Below are positions 26,458 to 34,705 of a DNA stretch of 64,000 bases, piece after piece (the first letter of the stretch is position 1; each line of letters begins with the position of its first letter). This DNA is from JAHEAO01 sp041633555 (GTDB lineage: Bacteria > Pseudomonadota > Alphaproteobacteria > Rhodobacterales > Rhodobacteraceae). The stretch spans positions 1 through 64,000 of the forward strand of contig JBFKFZ010000012.1 in the NCBI GenBank assembly GCA_041633555.1. Direction: 5' to 3'. Position numbers and translations under genes: made by a program. The notes under the pieces are model-generated. The model was given only the letters and a program-made list of their open reading frames with translations, made no database searches and was not told the origin of the DNA.

Positions 26458-27444
26458 TCACGCCATTTCGTGGCGCATCAGGGCGGCTTCGGACCGGTTT
26501 AGCGCACGCCGCGCAGCCCCGCCGTAAGCGGACGGATCCCGCTCCAGTTCCTGCATGCAGTCATAGAGGCGCTGGCGCTGCTCGGGATCAACCTCCTGCA
26601 ACGCCGCCGAGGCGGGGTTGAAGCTTTCGGTCTCGGTCCCGTTGGCCCAGACGATCTCGTGCGCGGGCAGCATCAGATGGATGTAAGTGAGGCTGCGCCA
26701 CGAATGATCCACGGTGATCGAGGCGTCATTGACCAGGTCCTTGGCCGCAACCAGCACCTCGTCGGTGCCGAACATCACCTTGGCCAGGCCGCCCTTCAAC
26801 AAAATGCGGTGGTCGGGAGAGACGATCAGATCGGCGTCGGGCCGGCCCTGTCCCAGCAGCTCGGCGCGCAGCCGGATCGGCCTGAAATGCGGCATCGCAT
26901 GCATCCGCGCGCCGGTGATCCGCCTGCTGCCGACCCAGAGTACCGGCTGCTCGCCGTTGTCCTTGGTGGAAATCCGATCGCCTTCCTTCGGGTCCTCGAC
27001 AAGACGCGCACCTTCAGCCGTCCTGATCCGCGTGCCGGGCGTGAAACAGATCGTGCCCGCTGGCGGCTCTGCCCCGATCGCGGCAATGTCGGGCGCAAAC
27101 AGAGTGTCGATCACCACAAGATCGGTATCGGCTGGCGGCACATCGCCGTGAAACACCACGAAGGGCTGGGTAAGGCTTTCGGCCTTCAGCAGCGTGGCCC
27201 GGTAGCGTCTCGTCCCGTCGGAGAGGTCGAAGCGGGCGTCAAAGTCCGGCTGTTCCGCCTTTGTTGCAACCACTGCGCGGCCGCCTGCGACCGGATTTCG
27301 CAGCACCAGAACATCGTCAGGCGCATCGGCCCGTGCGGCGTCCGCTCCAGCGCCAGATCGCTCCGATCCTGATCGCGTCAACCGGCGCCCCGACCCGGCC
27401 ATCACATTCCGTCTGCGCCCATGAAACCATGAACGCGCCTGCAT
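26458..27444 (-). CDS. Hint-domain protein 1
   Basis: The 328-residue protein carries a Hedgehog/intein (Hint) domain in its central part. The Hint start, ICFTPGTRIRTAEGARLVED, contains the expected nucleophile cysteine. VLWVGSRRI and LIVSPDHRILL supply the conserved His block, and HEIVWANGTETESFNP the final block. Such domains self-cleave in inteins and hedgehog proteins; many alphaproteobacterial Hint proteins are exported and unstudied. The N-terminal 110 residues are basic and then beta-rich, with no recognised domain. An internal ATG (27402) is an alternative start. Two more Hint proteins lie at 51000 and 60118. Confidence 0.8.
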   Translation of the reverse strand: MQARSWFHGRRRNVMAGSGRRLTRSGSERSGAGADAARADAPDDVLVLRNPVAGGRAVVATKAEQPDFDARFDLSDGTRRYRATLLKAESLTQPFVVFHGDVPPADTDLVVIDTLFAPDIAAIGAEPPAGTICFTPGTRIRTAEGARLVEDPKEGDRISTKDNGEQPVLWVGSRRITGARMHAMPHFRPIRLRAELLGQGRPDADLIVSPDHRILLKGGLAKVMFGTDEVLVAAKDLVNDASITVDHSWRSLTYIHLMLPAHEIVWANGTETESFNPASAALQEVDPEQRQRLYDCMQELERDPSAYGGAARRALNRSEAALMRHEMA

Positions 27445-27486
27445 TTCCCGAATTCATTCCCGTTACCCTGCCGTCGTTTTTCATTG

Positions 27487-27503
27487 GTTAACGAAAAGTT
27501 AAC
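27487..27503. repeat. Repeated GTTAAC element upstream of Hint-protein gene
   Basis: Two GTTAAC hexamers, each self-complementary, are separated by GAAAA in the gap between nrdJ and the first Hint gene. The arrangement could be an operator or promoter element for the Hint gene, whose start is 43 to 85 bases away. No regulator can be named. Confidence 0.35.
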
Positions 27504-27566
27504 AGGAACGATCCGGAGAGGGAATCCTGGTAGGCGACGCTTAAGCCGGTCTGTGGCCGGCGGGAC

Positions 27567-30071
27567 TCACCCGCATTTGGAATAGCCGCAATTGGCGCAG
27601 GTCATGCAGCCCTCGACCATCCGCATCTCGTAACTGCCGCAGGAGGAACAGGCCTTGCCCCGCGGCGCGGCGAGACCGCCTACCTCGGAGCGGGGATCGG
27701 TCTTCAGACCCAGCCCCTCGCCCTCGATGAAACCGATGGTGATTAAATGCCGCTCGATCACCCCGCCGATGGCGGCGAGGATCGAGGGCACATACTTGCC
27801 CTGCATCCACGCCCCGCCGCGCGGATCGAAGACGGCCTTCAACTCCTCGACCACGAAGGACACATCGCCGCCGCGCCGGAACACCGCCGAGATCATCCGC
27901 GTCAGCGCCACTGTCCAGGCGAAATGCTCCATGTTCTTGGAGTTGATGAAGACCTCGAAGGGCCGCCTGTGACCGCCGATGATGATATCATTAACGGTGA
28001 TGTAGATCGCATGCTCGCTGTCGGGCCATTTCAGCTTGTAAGTATTGCCCTCAAGCTCCTGCGGCCGGTCGAGCGGCTCGGAAATGTAGATAACGTCGCC
28101 GTGGGGGTGCTGGGGTTCGGAGGCCGACTTGGCGACAATTTCGGCAGCAGCCTTGTTCCCAAAAAGGAGCCACCCGGGCTCAATACCAAACTTCTCGGCT
28201 ACAGTTGCAGCTTGCTCAGCGGGCAAGTTGCGCTCGCCAGTCAGCCAGTTTGAATAACGAGTTTGCTGAATGCCGATTGCTTCTGCAGCCTCTTTCTGAG
28301 TCTTGTAACCTGCTCTCTCCTGAGCCCATCTCAACCGCTCCGCAACCGTTTCGAGGGTAGGCAACGATTGCTCATCCGCTGCCACGCTCAACACCGACCC
28401 CGTCACGTCATTCGGCCGGTAGGTCGTGCAGCCCTTGCAGCCCGTGTCCCAGGCCTCCATGTAGACGTTCTTGAACGCCTCGAAGCTGATATCCTCGGGG
28501 CAGTTGATGGTCTTGGAGATCGAGCTGTCCACCCATTTCTGCGCCGCCGCCTGCATCCGCACATGGTCAAAGGGCGGCAGGGTCTGGGCGTTCACGAAGT
28601 AATCCGGCAAGGCTGTATCGCCGAACTTGTCGCGCCACATCTGTACGGCGTAGTCGACGACCTCCTCCTCGGTCCGGCTGCCATCCTTCTGCAGCACTTT
28701 CCGGGTATAGGCATAGGCAAAGACCGGCTCGATGCCCGACGACACGTTGCCTGCGTAAAGACTGATCGTGCCCGTCGGCGCGATCGAGGTCAGCAGCGCG
28801 TTGCGGATGCCGTGCTTTTCCACCGCCGCGCGCACATCCTCGTCCATCTGCCGCATGTTGCCCGAAGCCAGATACCCCTTGGCATCGAAAAGCGGGAAGG
28901 CGCCCTTTTCCTTCGCCAGATCGACGCTCGCCAGATAGGACGACCGCGCGATCGCCTTCATCCATTCCTCGGTCTGCGCCGCCGCTTCCGCAGAGCCGTA
29001 GCGCAGGCCCAGCATCAGCAGCGCATCAGCCAACCCCGTGACCCCCAGCCCGATGCGGCGCTTGTTCTTCGCCTCTTCGGCCTGCTGCGGCAGCGGGAAG
29101 CGCGACGCATCGACGACGTTGTCCATCATCCGGATCGCCAGTCGCACCAACTCATCCAGCGCCTTGGCGTCGAGATGCGCGCCCGGCTCGAACGGCTCCG
29201 AAACCAGCCGCGCGAGGTTGACCGAGCCCAGCAGGCAGGCCCCATAGGGCGGCAGTGGTTGCTCGCCGCAGGGATTGGTCGCGGCGATGGTTTCGGCATA
29301 GGCGAGGTTGTTCATCTGGTTGATGCGGTCGATGAAGATCACGCCGGGCTCGGCATAGTCGTAGGTCGAGCGCATGATCCGGTTCCACAGATCCCGCGCC
29401 TCGACCGTGTGATAGACCTTGCCGTCAAAGACCAGATCCCAGGACTTGCCGGCCTTCACCGCCTCCATGAAGGCATCGGTGACCAAAACCGAGACATTGA
29501 AGTTCCTCAGGCGGGCCGCGTCGGACTTGGCGGTGATGAAATCCTGGATGTCGGGATGATCGCAGCGCATCGTCGCCATCATCGCCCCCCGCCGCGAGCC
29601 CGCCGACATGATCGTGCGGCACATCGCGTCCCAGACATCCATGAAGGAAAGCGGCCCCGAAGCATCCGCCGCCACGCCCTTCACATCCGCACCCTTGGGC
29701 CGGATGGTCGAGAAATCGTAACCGATGCCGCCGCCCTGCTGCATGGTCAGCGCCGCCTCTTTCAGCGCGTCGAAAATCCCGGCGAGGCTGTCGGGGATCG
29801 TGCCCATGACGAAGCAGTTGAACAGGGTCACCGACCGGTTGGTGCCCGCGCCCGCGGTGATCCGGCCCGCCGGGAGATATTTGAAATCCTCAAGCGCGCC
29901 GTAGAACCTGTCCTCCCAGGCCGCAGGATCCTTTTCGACCGTCGCCAGCGACCGCGCGATCCGCCGCCAGCTGTCCTCGACAGTCCGGTCCACAGCCGTG
30001 CCATCCGCTTCCTTCAGGCGATACTTCATGTCCCAGATCTGTTCGGCGATGGGGGCGGAGAATCGGCTCAT
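27567..30071 (-). CDS. nrdJ: B12-dependent ribonucleotide reductase with internal HTH insert
   Basis: This class II reductase makes deoxyribonucleotides with adenosylcobalamin, independent of oxygen. The 834-residue protein has the usual catalytic core, including LFNCFVMGTIPDSL, the NPCGEQPLPPYGACLLGSVN finger-loop cysteine region and APTGTISLYAGNVSSGIEP. The C-terminal CSSCGSYEMRMVEGCMTCANCGYSKCG supplies the reducing and metal-binding cysteines. Oddly, between SVLSVAADE and HPHGDVIYISEP lies about 75 residues (571-646) of a Cro/C1-type helix-turn-helix domain, coded in lower-GC DNA. The flanking linker reads as normal NrdJ. The frame is unbroken, so the enzyme should still be made in full length. 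Confidence 0.93.
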   Translation of the reverse strand: MSRFSAPIAEQIWDMKYRLKEADGTAVDRTVEDSWRRIARSLATVEKDPAAWEDRFYGALEDFKYLPAGRITAGAGTNRSVTLFNCFVMGTIPDSLAGIFDALKEAALTMQQGGGIGYDFSTIRPKGADVKGVAADASGPLSFMDVWDAMCRTIMSAGSRRGAMMATMRCDHPDIQDFITAKSDAARLRNFNVSVLVTDAFMEAVKAGKSWDLVFDGKVYHTVEARDLWNRIMRSTYDYAEPGVIFIDRINQMNNLAYAETIAATNPCGEQPLPPYGACLLGSVNLARLVSEPFEPGAHLDAKALDELVRLAIRMMDNVVDASRFPLPQQAEEAKNKRRIGLGVTGLADALLMLGLRYGSAEAAAQTEEWMKAIARSSYLASVDLAKEKGAFPLFDAKGYLASGNMRQMDEDVRAAVEKHGIRNALLTSIAPTGTISLYAGNVSSGIEPVFAYAYTRKVLQKDGSRTEEEVVDYAVQMWRDKFGDTALPDYFVNAQTLPPFDHVRMQAAAQKWVDSSISKTINCPEDISFEAFKNVYMEAWDTGCKGCTTYRPNDVTGSVLSVAADEQSLPTLETVAERLRWAQERAGYKTQKEAAEAIGIQQTRYSNWLTGERNLPAEQAATVAEKFGIEPGWLLFGNKAAAEIVAKSASEPQHPHGDVIYISEPLDRPQELEGNTYKLKWPDSEHAIYITVNDIIIGGHRRPFEVFINSKNMEHFAWTVALTRMISAVFRRGGDVSFVVEELKAVFDPRGGAWMQGKYVPSILAAIGGVIERHLITIGFIEGEGLGLKTDPRSEVGGLAAPRGKACSSCGSYEMRMVEGCMTCANCGYSKCG
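28135..28361 (-). other. In-frame HTH (XRE-type) insertion inside nrdJ
   Basis: This segment codes for residues of about 571-646 of NrdJ. It reads RLRWAQERAGYKTQKEAAEA, then IGIQQTRYSNWLTGERNLP, then AEKFGIEPGWLLFG, which is the complete layout of a phage-repressor-like Cro/C1 HTH. Hand counts give G+C of 33/60 for 28201-28260 and 30/60 for 28261-28320, against 36/60 at 28441-28500. Both edges fall in the variable linker before the C-terminal zinc region. It looks like a domain acquired from elsewhere and tolerated in a flexible linker. Confidence 0.8.
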
Positions 30072-30243
30072 GCAGGTCTATCCAGTTCGAGTGTTGGCAT
30101 TGTTGGAACGCCCGACGATAGGTGGGCTTTGTGCCCCGGTCAACTTGCGACTCACGTCAAACGGGCTATTCTTAGGGCGGTGGTGTATTCTACATCTTGT
30201 GGGTGCATCTGTAAATGCAGCGAGGTCTGGTAAGGATCATCCG
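30072..30243. promoter_or_regulatory. Divergent nrdJ / DUF1489 promoter region
   Basis: This 172-base spacer drives nrdJ leftward and the DUF1489 gene rightward. It is less GC-rich than the genes. It contains an inverted repeat TGCAT-CTGTAA-ATGCA (30204-30219). No cobalamin riboswitch is visible and there is no convincing NrdR box pair. Any regulator assignment would be a guess. Confidence 0.45.
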
Positions 30244-30672
30244 ATGGACCATGTGAACCTATTGAAGCTCTGCGTCGGCATCGACAGCGTCGAGGAACTG
30301 GTGCAATGGCGGCGGACGCATCCCTCGCCGCTGCCGGGTGGCGCGCATCGCCATGTCACCCGGATGTGGCCGCGACGGGAAGAGGAACTGCTGATGGGCG
30401 GTTCGCTCTACTGGGTGATCAAGGGCGCGATCCTCTGCCGCCAGCGCATTTTCCGGCTCGACAAGGTCGAGGGCAAGGACGGCATCCTGCGCTGCGGCAT
30501 CGTCATGGACCCCGAGATCATCCGCACCGAAGCCGCACCCCGCCGCCCGTTCCAGGGCTGGCGCTATCTGACCCCCGATGATGCCCCGCGCGACTTGCGC
30601 CAGTCCCGCGAAAGCGAATCGACGCTGCCGACCGAACTCAGCCAGGCGCTCGCGGATATCGGCGTGCGCTGA
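30244..30672 (+). CDS. DUF1489-family protein
   Basis: This 142-residue cytosolic protein is conserved across alphaproteobacteria as DUF1489. Recognisable stretches are NLLKLCVGIDSVEEL, THVTRMWPRR-type sequence (here RHVTRMWPRREEELL), SLYWVIKGAILCRQRI and FQGWRYLTPDDAPRDL. The basic, aromatic-rich surface suggests nucleic-acid or nucleotide contact, but no function is established. The ATG at 30244 has AAGG eight bases upstream; the open frame extends further upstream, but into the nrdJ promoter region without conserved sequence. Confidence 0.85.
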   Translation: MDHVNLLKLCVGIDSVEELVQWRRTHPSPLPGGAHRHVTRMWPRREEELLMGGSLYWVIKGAILCRQRIFRLDKVEGKDGILRCGIVMDPEIIRTEAAPRRPFQGWRYLTPDDAPRDLRQSRESESTLPTELSQALADIGVR

Positions 30673-30675
30673 CAG

Positions 30676-31290
30676 CTAGAGGATTGGCGCCAGCCGGTCG
30701 GCAAGTGCCGCATGGCCGTTCTCGAGGAAGTGATGCACGTGCCAGCCGCAGGCCTCGGCGGCCGCGACATTTTCGGGATAATCATCGACCAGCATGATCT
30801 CGTGCGGCTCCAGCCCGAGCGCCGCCTCGATATGCCGGAAATAGCCCGGATCGGGCTTTGCCACCCGCATCCGGCCCGAAGAGAAGATCGCATCGACGTG
30901 CCGGGAAAACCCCATCTCGGTCTCGATGAAGGTGGTGCGGCGATGTTCGTTGTTGGTAGCAATGACCTGGACCAGCCCGGCACGCCGAACCTTGCCGAGC
31001 AGCCCCAGCATGTCGACGCAGGGCTTGGCATCGGCTTGAAACCAGAATCGCAGGATCTCCTCGACATCGCCGTCATAGCCGACATGCGCCTGCCAGTCGC
31101 GCAGATGGTCGAGCACGTCCTTCTCGCCGCGCATCACCGCCCAGAAATCTCCGAAAACCTTCTGCGCAAAAAGGGCCGCGTCGATGCCGAAAGCCTCGCC
31201 CAGCCGGTCCTGCCAGACGAACCGGCCATTCTCGATCCCGCGGTTCAGGACGCCGTCGAAATCCCAGGCGATGCAGCGGATACGGTGCAT
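30676..31290 (-). CDS. HAD-superfamily hydrolase
   Basis: This is a 204-residue phosphatase-like protein of HAD subfamily IA. Motif I is WDFDGVLNRG (nucleophile and acid/base aspartates), motif II is VIATNNEH (Thr-containing), motif III is the lysine in RVAKPDPGYFRHIE, and motif IV is MLVDDYPENVAAA. The cap insertion between motifs I and II is alpha-helical. The substrate cannot be deduced. It is 16 bases downstream of hisG on the same strand, so it may be transcribed with the histidine genes. Confidence 0.88.
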   Translation of the reverse strand: MHRIRCIAWDFDGVLNRGIENGRFVWQDRLGEAFGIDAALFAQKVFGDFWAVMRGEKDVLDHLRDWQAHVGYDGDVEEILRFWFQADAKPCVDMLGLLGKVRRAGLVQVIATNNEHRRTTFIETEMGFSRHVDAIFSSGRMRVAKPDPGYFRHIEAALGLEPHEIMLVDDYPENVAAAEACGWHVHHFLENGHAALADRLAPIL

Positions 31291-31306
31291 GGCGTGGCCC
31301 CTTTCC

Positions 31307-32002
31307 TCAAGCCAGTTGCAGCTTTTCCCTCAAGGCCTGACATATCGCGCGATCCGCGTCCGACCAGTCGGCATTGCGCGACCGGTAGAGAACTGCCTGC
31401 GATTTCAGGATCAGCCCGTCGCTCAGCAGCTTCAGGTGATTGGCCCGCAGGGTTTCGCCGGTCGAGGTGATGTCGGCGATCGCTTCGGCGGCCTCGTTCT
31501 TGACCGTGCCTTCCGTCGCGCCCTGGCTGTCGACCAGCTGGTAATCGGCAACCCCATTGTCGCGCAGAAAGTCGCGGACCAGCCGGTGGTACTTTGTCGC
31601 GATGCGCAGCCGGAAGCCGTGCCGCGCGCGGAACTGCGCCGCCGCGGCATCGAGGTCATCGAGCGTATCGACATCGACCCAGGCGACCGGCACCGCCAGC
31701 ACCAGGTCGGCCGCTCCGAAACCGAGCTCGGCCAGCGGTTCGACCTGCTGATCCCAGACCGCGATCTTGTCCTGCACCACATCCGCGCCGGTCACGCCCA
31801 GATGGATGCGGCCCGCCGCCAGTTCCTTGGGGATCTCGCCCGCCGCCATCAGCACCAGTTCGACACCCTCGACGCCCTCGACCGCGGCGGCATATTCCCG
31901 GTTCGATCCGGTCAGGCGCAAGCCAACGCCGCGCGCGCCGAACCAGTCAAAACACTTCTCCATCAGCCGGCCCTTCGAGGGCACCGCGAGCCTGACGCTC
32001 AT
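31307..32002 (-). CDS. hisG: ATP phosphoribosyltransferase, catalytic short form
   Basis: This enzyme starts histidine biosynthesis by joining ATP and PRPP. The 231-residue length shows the short HisG type, which lacks the regulatory domain and needs HisZ, coded just upstream. Motifs are RLAVPSKGRLMEK at the N terminus, IHLGVTGADVVQD, and the PRPP loop region LVDSQGATEGTVKNEA. The start at 32002 overlaps the hisZ stop (ATGA). Feedback inhibition by histidine is expected to act through HisZ. Confidence 0.94.
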   Translation of the reverse strand: MSVRLAVPSKGRLMEKCFDWFGARGVGLRLTGSNREYAAAVEGVEGVELVLMAAGEIPKELAAGRIHLGVTGADVVQDKIAVWDQQVEPLAELGFGAADLVLAVPVAWVDVDTLDDLDAAAAQFRARHGFRLRIATKYHRLVRDFLRDNGVADYQLVDSQGATEGTVKNEAAEAIADITSTGETLRANHLKLLSDGLILKSQAVLYRSRNADWSDADRAICQALREKLQLA

Positions 32003-33087
32003 TGCCACGCCCCCTGCAATTGCAGCGTCAGGCCGGGCCGGATCACCCCGCCGACAGCAGGGATCGAGCGGCCCTGCCCCAGCACCCGGGTCAGCGCGTC
32101 ATAGCGCCCGCCGGTGGCGACGGGCGGCAGATCGGGGCGGCTGTCCGAGGAGAAACCGAACACGAAGCCATCGTAATATTCCATCGAGGTCCGGCCGTGG
32201 CTGGCCTCGAAATCCAGCTCGCCCACATCCATCCCAAGCCGGTCGAGCGCCTCCAAACGCCGCGCCATGCGGGCGACCGCATGGCCGATCGCGGGCAGGT
32301 CGACCGAAAGGTCACGCAGATGCTCCAGCGCGTCGGGCGATCTGGCGCGCAGCTTCAAGATGTCGTCGAGCAAATCGGCCTCGGTGCTACTGATCGGCGG
32401 TTCCGCCGCATCCTCGCGCAGGGCCAAAATCCGGTCTTCGATTTCGTCAAGGCTGCGCAGCCCGATCAACGGCGCGGCTCGGGCCAGCGGATCGGCGTCG
32501 GCCAAAAGGGCTGTCCGGGTTTCGGGAACGGCGCTGCGGCTGCCGAACCGGTCCAAAAGCGCGCGAAACCGCCGCGGCCGCCAGATGTGGCGCGACAGCG
32601 CCGCCTTGCGCCGGTCGGTCGTCGAAAGACCCTCGACCGCGGCCATCAGGATGCCGATATCGCCGGTGGTGGCGCGCAGGCCAAGCGGCGCGAGGATCCC
32701 TGCGAATAGCGCGAAGACCTCGGCATCGGCGGCTTCGGGATCGGCCCGGTCGAAGACCTCGTAGCCGACCTGCAGGTATTCGCTGGTGCTCCGCTCGGGC
32801 GTTTCCTGGCGGCGAAAGACCTCGCCGAGATAAGTATAGCGCGCCGGTTCCGCGCCGCTTTCCATATGCATCTGCACCACCGGCACGGTGAAGTCGGGGC
32901 GCAGCATCTGCTCGCCGCTCAAGGGGTCATGCGTGACGAAGGCGCGGGCGCGGATATCCTCGCCGTAAAGGTCCAGAAGCGTATCGGCAGGCTGCAGAAT
33001 GTCGGTCTCGACCGCGACCGCCCCGGCAGCCAGAAACGCCGCCTGCAGCCGTTCGGCCTCGGCCCGCACCGCCGCCTTGGTTGTCAT
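31999..33087 (-). CDS. hisZ: ATP phosphoribosyltransferase regulatory subunit
   Basis: This 362-residue paralogue of histidyl-tRNA synthetase has no aminoacylation role and forms a complex with short HisG to confer activity and histidine feedback control. It shows the class II core: LLDLYGEDIRARAFVTHDP, MLRPDFTVPVVQMHM and YTYLGEVFRRQE, followed by the C-terminal FGFSSDSRPDLPPVATGGRYDAL. It lacks the HisRS anticodon-binding domain. Start at 33087 overlaps the hisS stop (ATGA); the order hisS-hisZ-hisG shows the three genes are coupled. Confidence 0.93.
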   Translation of the reverse strand: MTTKAAVRAEAERLQAAFLAAGAVAVETDILQPADTLLDLYGEDIRARAFVTHDPLSGEQMLRPDFTVPVVQMHMESGAEPARYTYLGEVFRRQETPERSTSEYLQVGYEVFDRADPEAADAEVFALFAGILAPLGLRATTGDIGILMAAVEGLSTTDRRKAALSRHIWRPRRFRALLDRFGSRSAVPETRTALLADADPLARAAPLIGLRSLDEIEDRILALREDAAEPPISSTEADLLDDILKLRARSPDALEHLRDLSVDLPAIGHAVARMARRLEALDRLGMDVGELDFEASHGRTSMEYYDGFVFGFSSDSRPDLPPVATGGRYDALTRVLGQGRSIPAVGGVIRPGLTLQLQGAWQ

Positions 33088-34616
33088 TCGTTCCGGCCCG
33101 CCAGGATACGGCGCACTTCCGCGACCAGATCGGCTCGGTTGACCTCGAACTGCGCGGGCTGCGATTTCCATTCCTCGTGCGTGGCATTGGCGGCAATCTT
33201 CGCACCCAGCACCAGATCCTTAATCTGCACGACGCCACGCGCCTTCTCGTCGCCGCCCTCGATCACCGCGACGGGCGCGTTGCGCTTGTCGGCGTATTTC
33301 AACTGGTTGCCGAAATTCTTCGGATTGCCCAGATACACCTCGGCCCGGATGCCCGCGTTGCGCAACTCCGCCGCCGTCGCCAGGTAATCCGCCATCCGGT
33401 CGCGGTCCATGACGGTGACGACCACCGGCCCGGCCGACGTGCCCTCGAGCCGCCCCTTGGCCTGCAGAGCCGCCAGCAGCCGGTCGACACCGATCGAGAT
33501 GCCTGTCGCCGGCACTTCCTGCCCGGTGAAGCGCTTGACGAGATCGTCATACCGCCCGCCCCCCGCGACGCTGCCGAACTGCCGGGGCCGCCCCTTCTCG
33601 TCGGTGATCTCGAAGGTCAGCTCGGCCTCGAAAACCGGCCCGGTATAATAGCCGAGACCGCGCACGACCGAGGGATCGATGACGATGCGGTCTTGGCCGT
33701 AGCCTTGAACGTCGAGAAATTGGGAGATCTGGCGTAGTTCCCCAATACCTTGGAAACCAATCTCAGAAGACCCAATAGCTTGATCCAGTTTCGCTAAAGT
33801 CTCGTCGGAAGTCGAGGATTGTGACGTCAAGAACGCAATCACCGGCTCGATTTGATATTCTTCCAATCCAACACCTTCAATAAAGGCACCGGAGGCATCA
33901 AGAAGTCCCTTGCCAAGCAGTTTCCGAACGCCGGCTTCGCCAACTTTGTCAAATTTATCAATGGTTCGAAGGATGTTGGCTTCGTTCTCACTTACGTGAT
34001 CCCAATACTCCGGCGGTCCATCTTCAGAACTGGTTGCCAAGCGCATGACATTATCTAGCACGCCGTTCAACACCTTCCGGTTATTCACCCGGACGATGTA
34101 ATCGCCGCGCGGAATTCCCACTGCCTCCAGCGTGTCGCAAAGCATCGCGCAGATCTCGGCATCGGCGGCCACGCTCGCCGCGCCGACGGTATCCGCGTCG
34201 CACTGGTAGAACTGCCGGAACCGCCCCGGTCCCGGTTTCTCGTTGCGCCAGACCGGGCCCATCGCGTAGCGGCGATAGGGGGTCGGCAGGTCGTTGCGGT
34301 GCTGGGCATAGACCCGCGCGAGCGGCGCCGTCAAGTCATAGCGCAAGGCCAGCCAGTCGCCGGGCTTTTCCCCCTCGGCATCCTCCTGCCAGGCGAAGAC
34401 ACCCGCGTTCGGGCGGTCGACGTCCGGAAGGAACTTGCCCAAAGCCTCGACCGTCTCGACGGCAGAGCTTTCCAGCGTGTCAAAGCCGTAGCGATGGTAC
34501 ACCTCGGCAATCTGGTCCAGCATGACCTTGCGCTCGGCCACTTCCGCGCCGAAATAGTCGCGGAAGCCCTTGGGCGTCTCGGCCTTGGGCCGCGGCTGCT
34601 TCTTGTCCTTCGCCAT
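33084..34616 (-). CDS. hisS: Histidyl-tRNA synthetase (mosaic)
   Basis: This class II synthetase of 510 residues charges tRNA-His. Motifs: TPKGFRDYFG (N-terminal), ALRYDLTAPLARV, YAMGPVWRNEKPGPGRFRQF (motif 2), GLGYYTGPVFEAELTFE and GGGRYDDLV (histidine-specific), SIGVDRLLAAL (motif 3), then a C-terminal anticodon-binding domain. Residues of about 176-306 are coded in conspicuously lower-GC DNA with different codon choice, although the flanks are normal. Start at 34616 (MAKDKKQPRP) is preferred over an ATG four codons earlier because GGAAAG lies 4 bases upstream. Confidence 0.94.
   Translation of the reverse strand: MAKDKKQPRPKAETPKGFRDYFGAEVAERKVMLDQIAEVYHRYGFDTLESSAVETVEALGKFLPDVDRPNAGVFAWQEDAEGEKPGDWLALRYDLTAPLARVYAQHRNDLPTPYRRYAMGPVWRNEKPGPGRFRQFYQCDADTVGAASVAADAEICAMLCDTLEAVGIPRGDYIVRVNNRKVLNGVLDNVMRLATSSEDGPPEYWDHVSENEANILRTIDKFDKVGEAGVRKLLGKGLLDASGAFIEGVGLEEYQIEPVIAFLTSQSSTSDETLAKLDQAIGSSEIGFQGIGELRQISQFLDVQGYGQDRIVIDPSVVRGLGYYTGPVFEAELTFEITDEKGRPRQFGSVAGGGRYDDLVKRFTGQEVPATGISIGVDRLLAALQAKGRLEGTSAGPVVVTVMDRDRMADYLATAAELRNAGIRAEVYLGNPKNFGNQLKYADKRNAPVAVIEGGDEKARGVVQIKDLVLGAKIAANATHEEWKSQPAQFEVNRADLVAEVRRILAGRNE
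33700..34085 (-). other. Low-GC mosaic segment inside hisS
   Basis: Hand counts of G+C give 28/60 at 33841-33900, 29/60 at 33901-33960 and 31/60 at 33961-34020, against 36/60 at 33601-33660 within the same gene. The segment codes for residues between motif 2 and the histidine-specific motif, including an atypical stretch near NVMRLATSSEDGPPEYWDH. The reading frame is intact. The pattern is that expected of a recombined allele from a lower-GC relative. Confidence 0.65.
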
Positions 34617-34705
34617 CGGTCTTTCCATGAGGGGTCGGTTCGCGGGGCGGTCTAGCCGAAGGGCGTGAGGGGAGCAAGCCGACAGGCAGGGATCGGAGGA
34701 CGGCG

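Noticed and set aside
26458..27444. An intein in a host gene
   Set aside because: Hint motifs are present, but there are no homing-endonuclease blocks and no split host protein on the two sides.
27545..27561. GCCGG / CCGGC hairpin just after the nrdJ stop as terminator
   Set aside because: Only a 5-bp stem and no T-run on the minus strand; too weak to report as a terminator.
28135..28361. A prophage fragment or independent repressor gene inside nrdJ
   Set aside because: The segment is in frame with nrdJ, has no start signal of its own on either strand, and no other phage gene is near. It is best read as a domain of NrdJ.
30072..30243. Cobalamin riboswitch or NrdR box upstream of nrdJ
   Set aside because: The spacer is only 172 bases, has no B12-box-like sequence, and ATCTTGTG matches only half of an NrdR site without a second copy.
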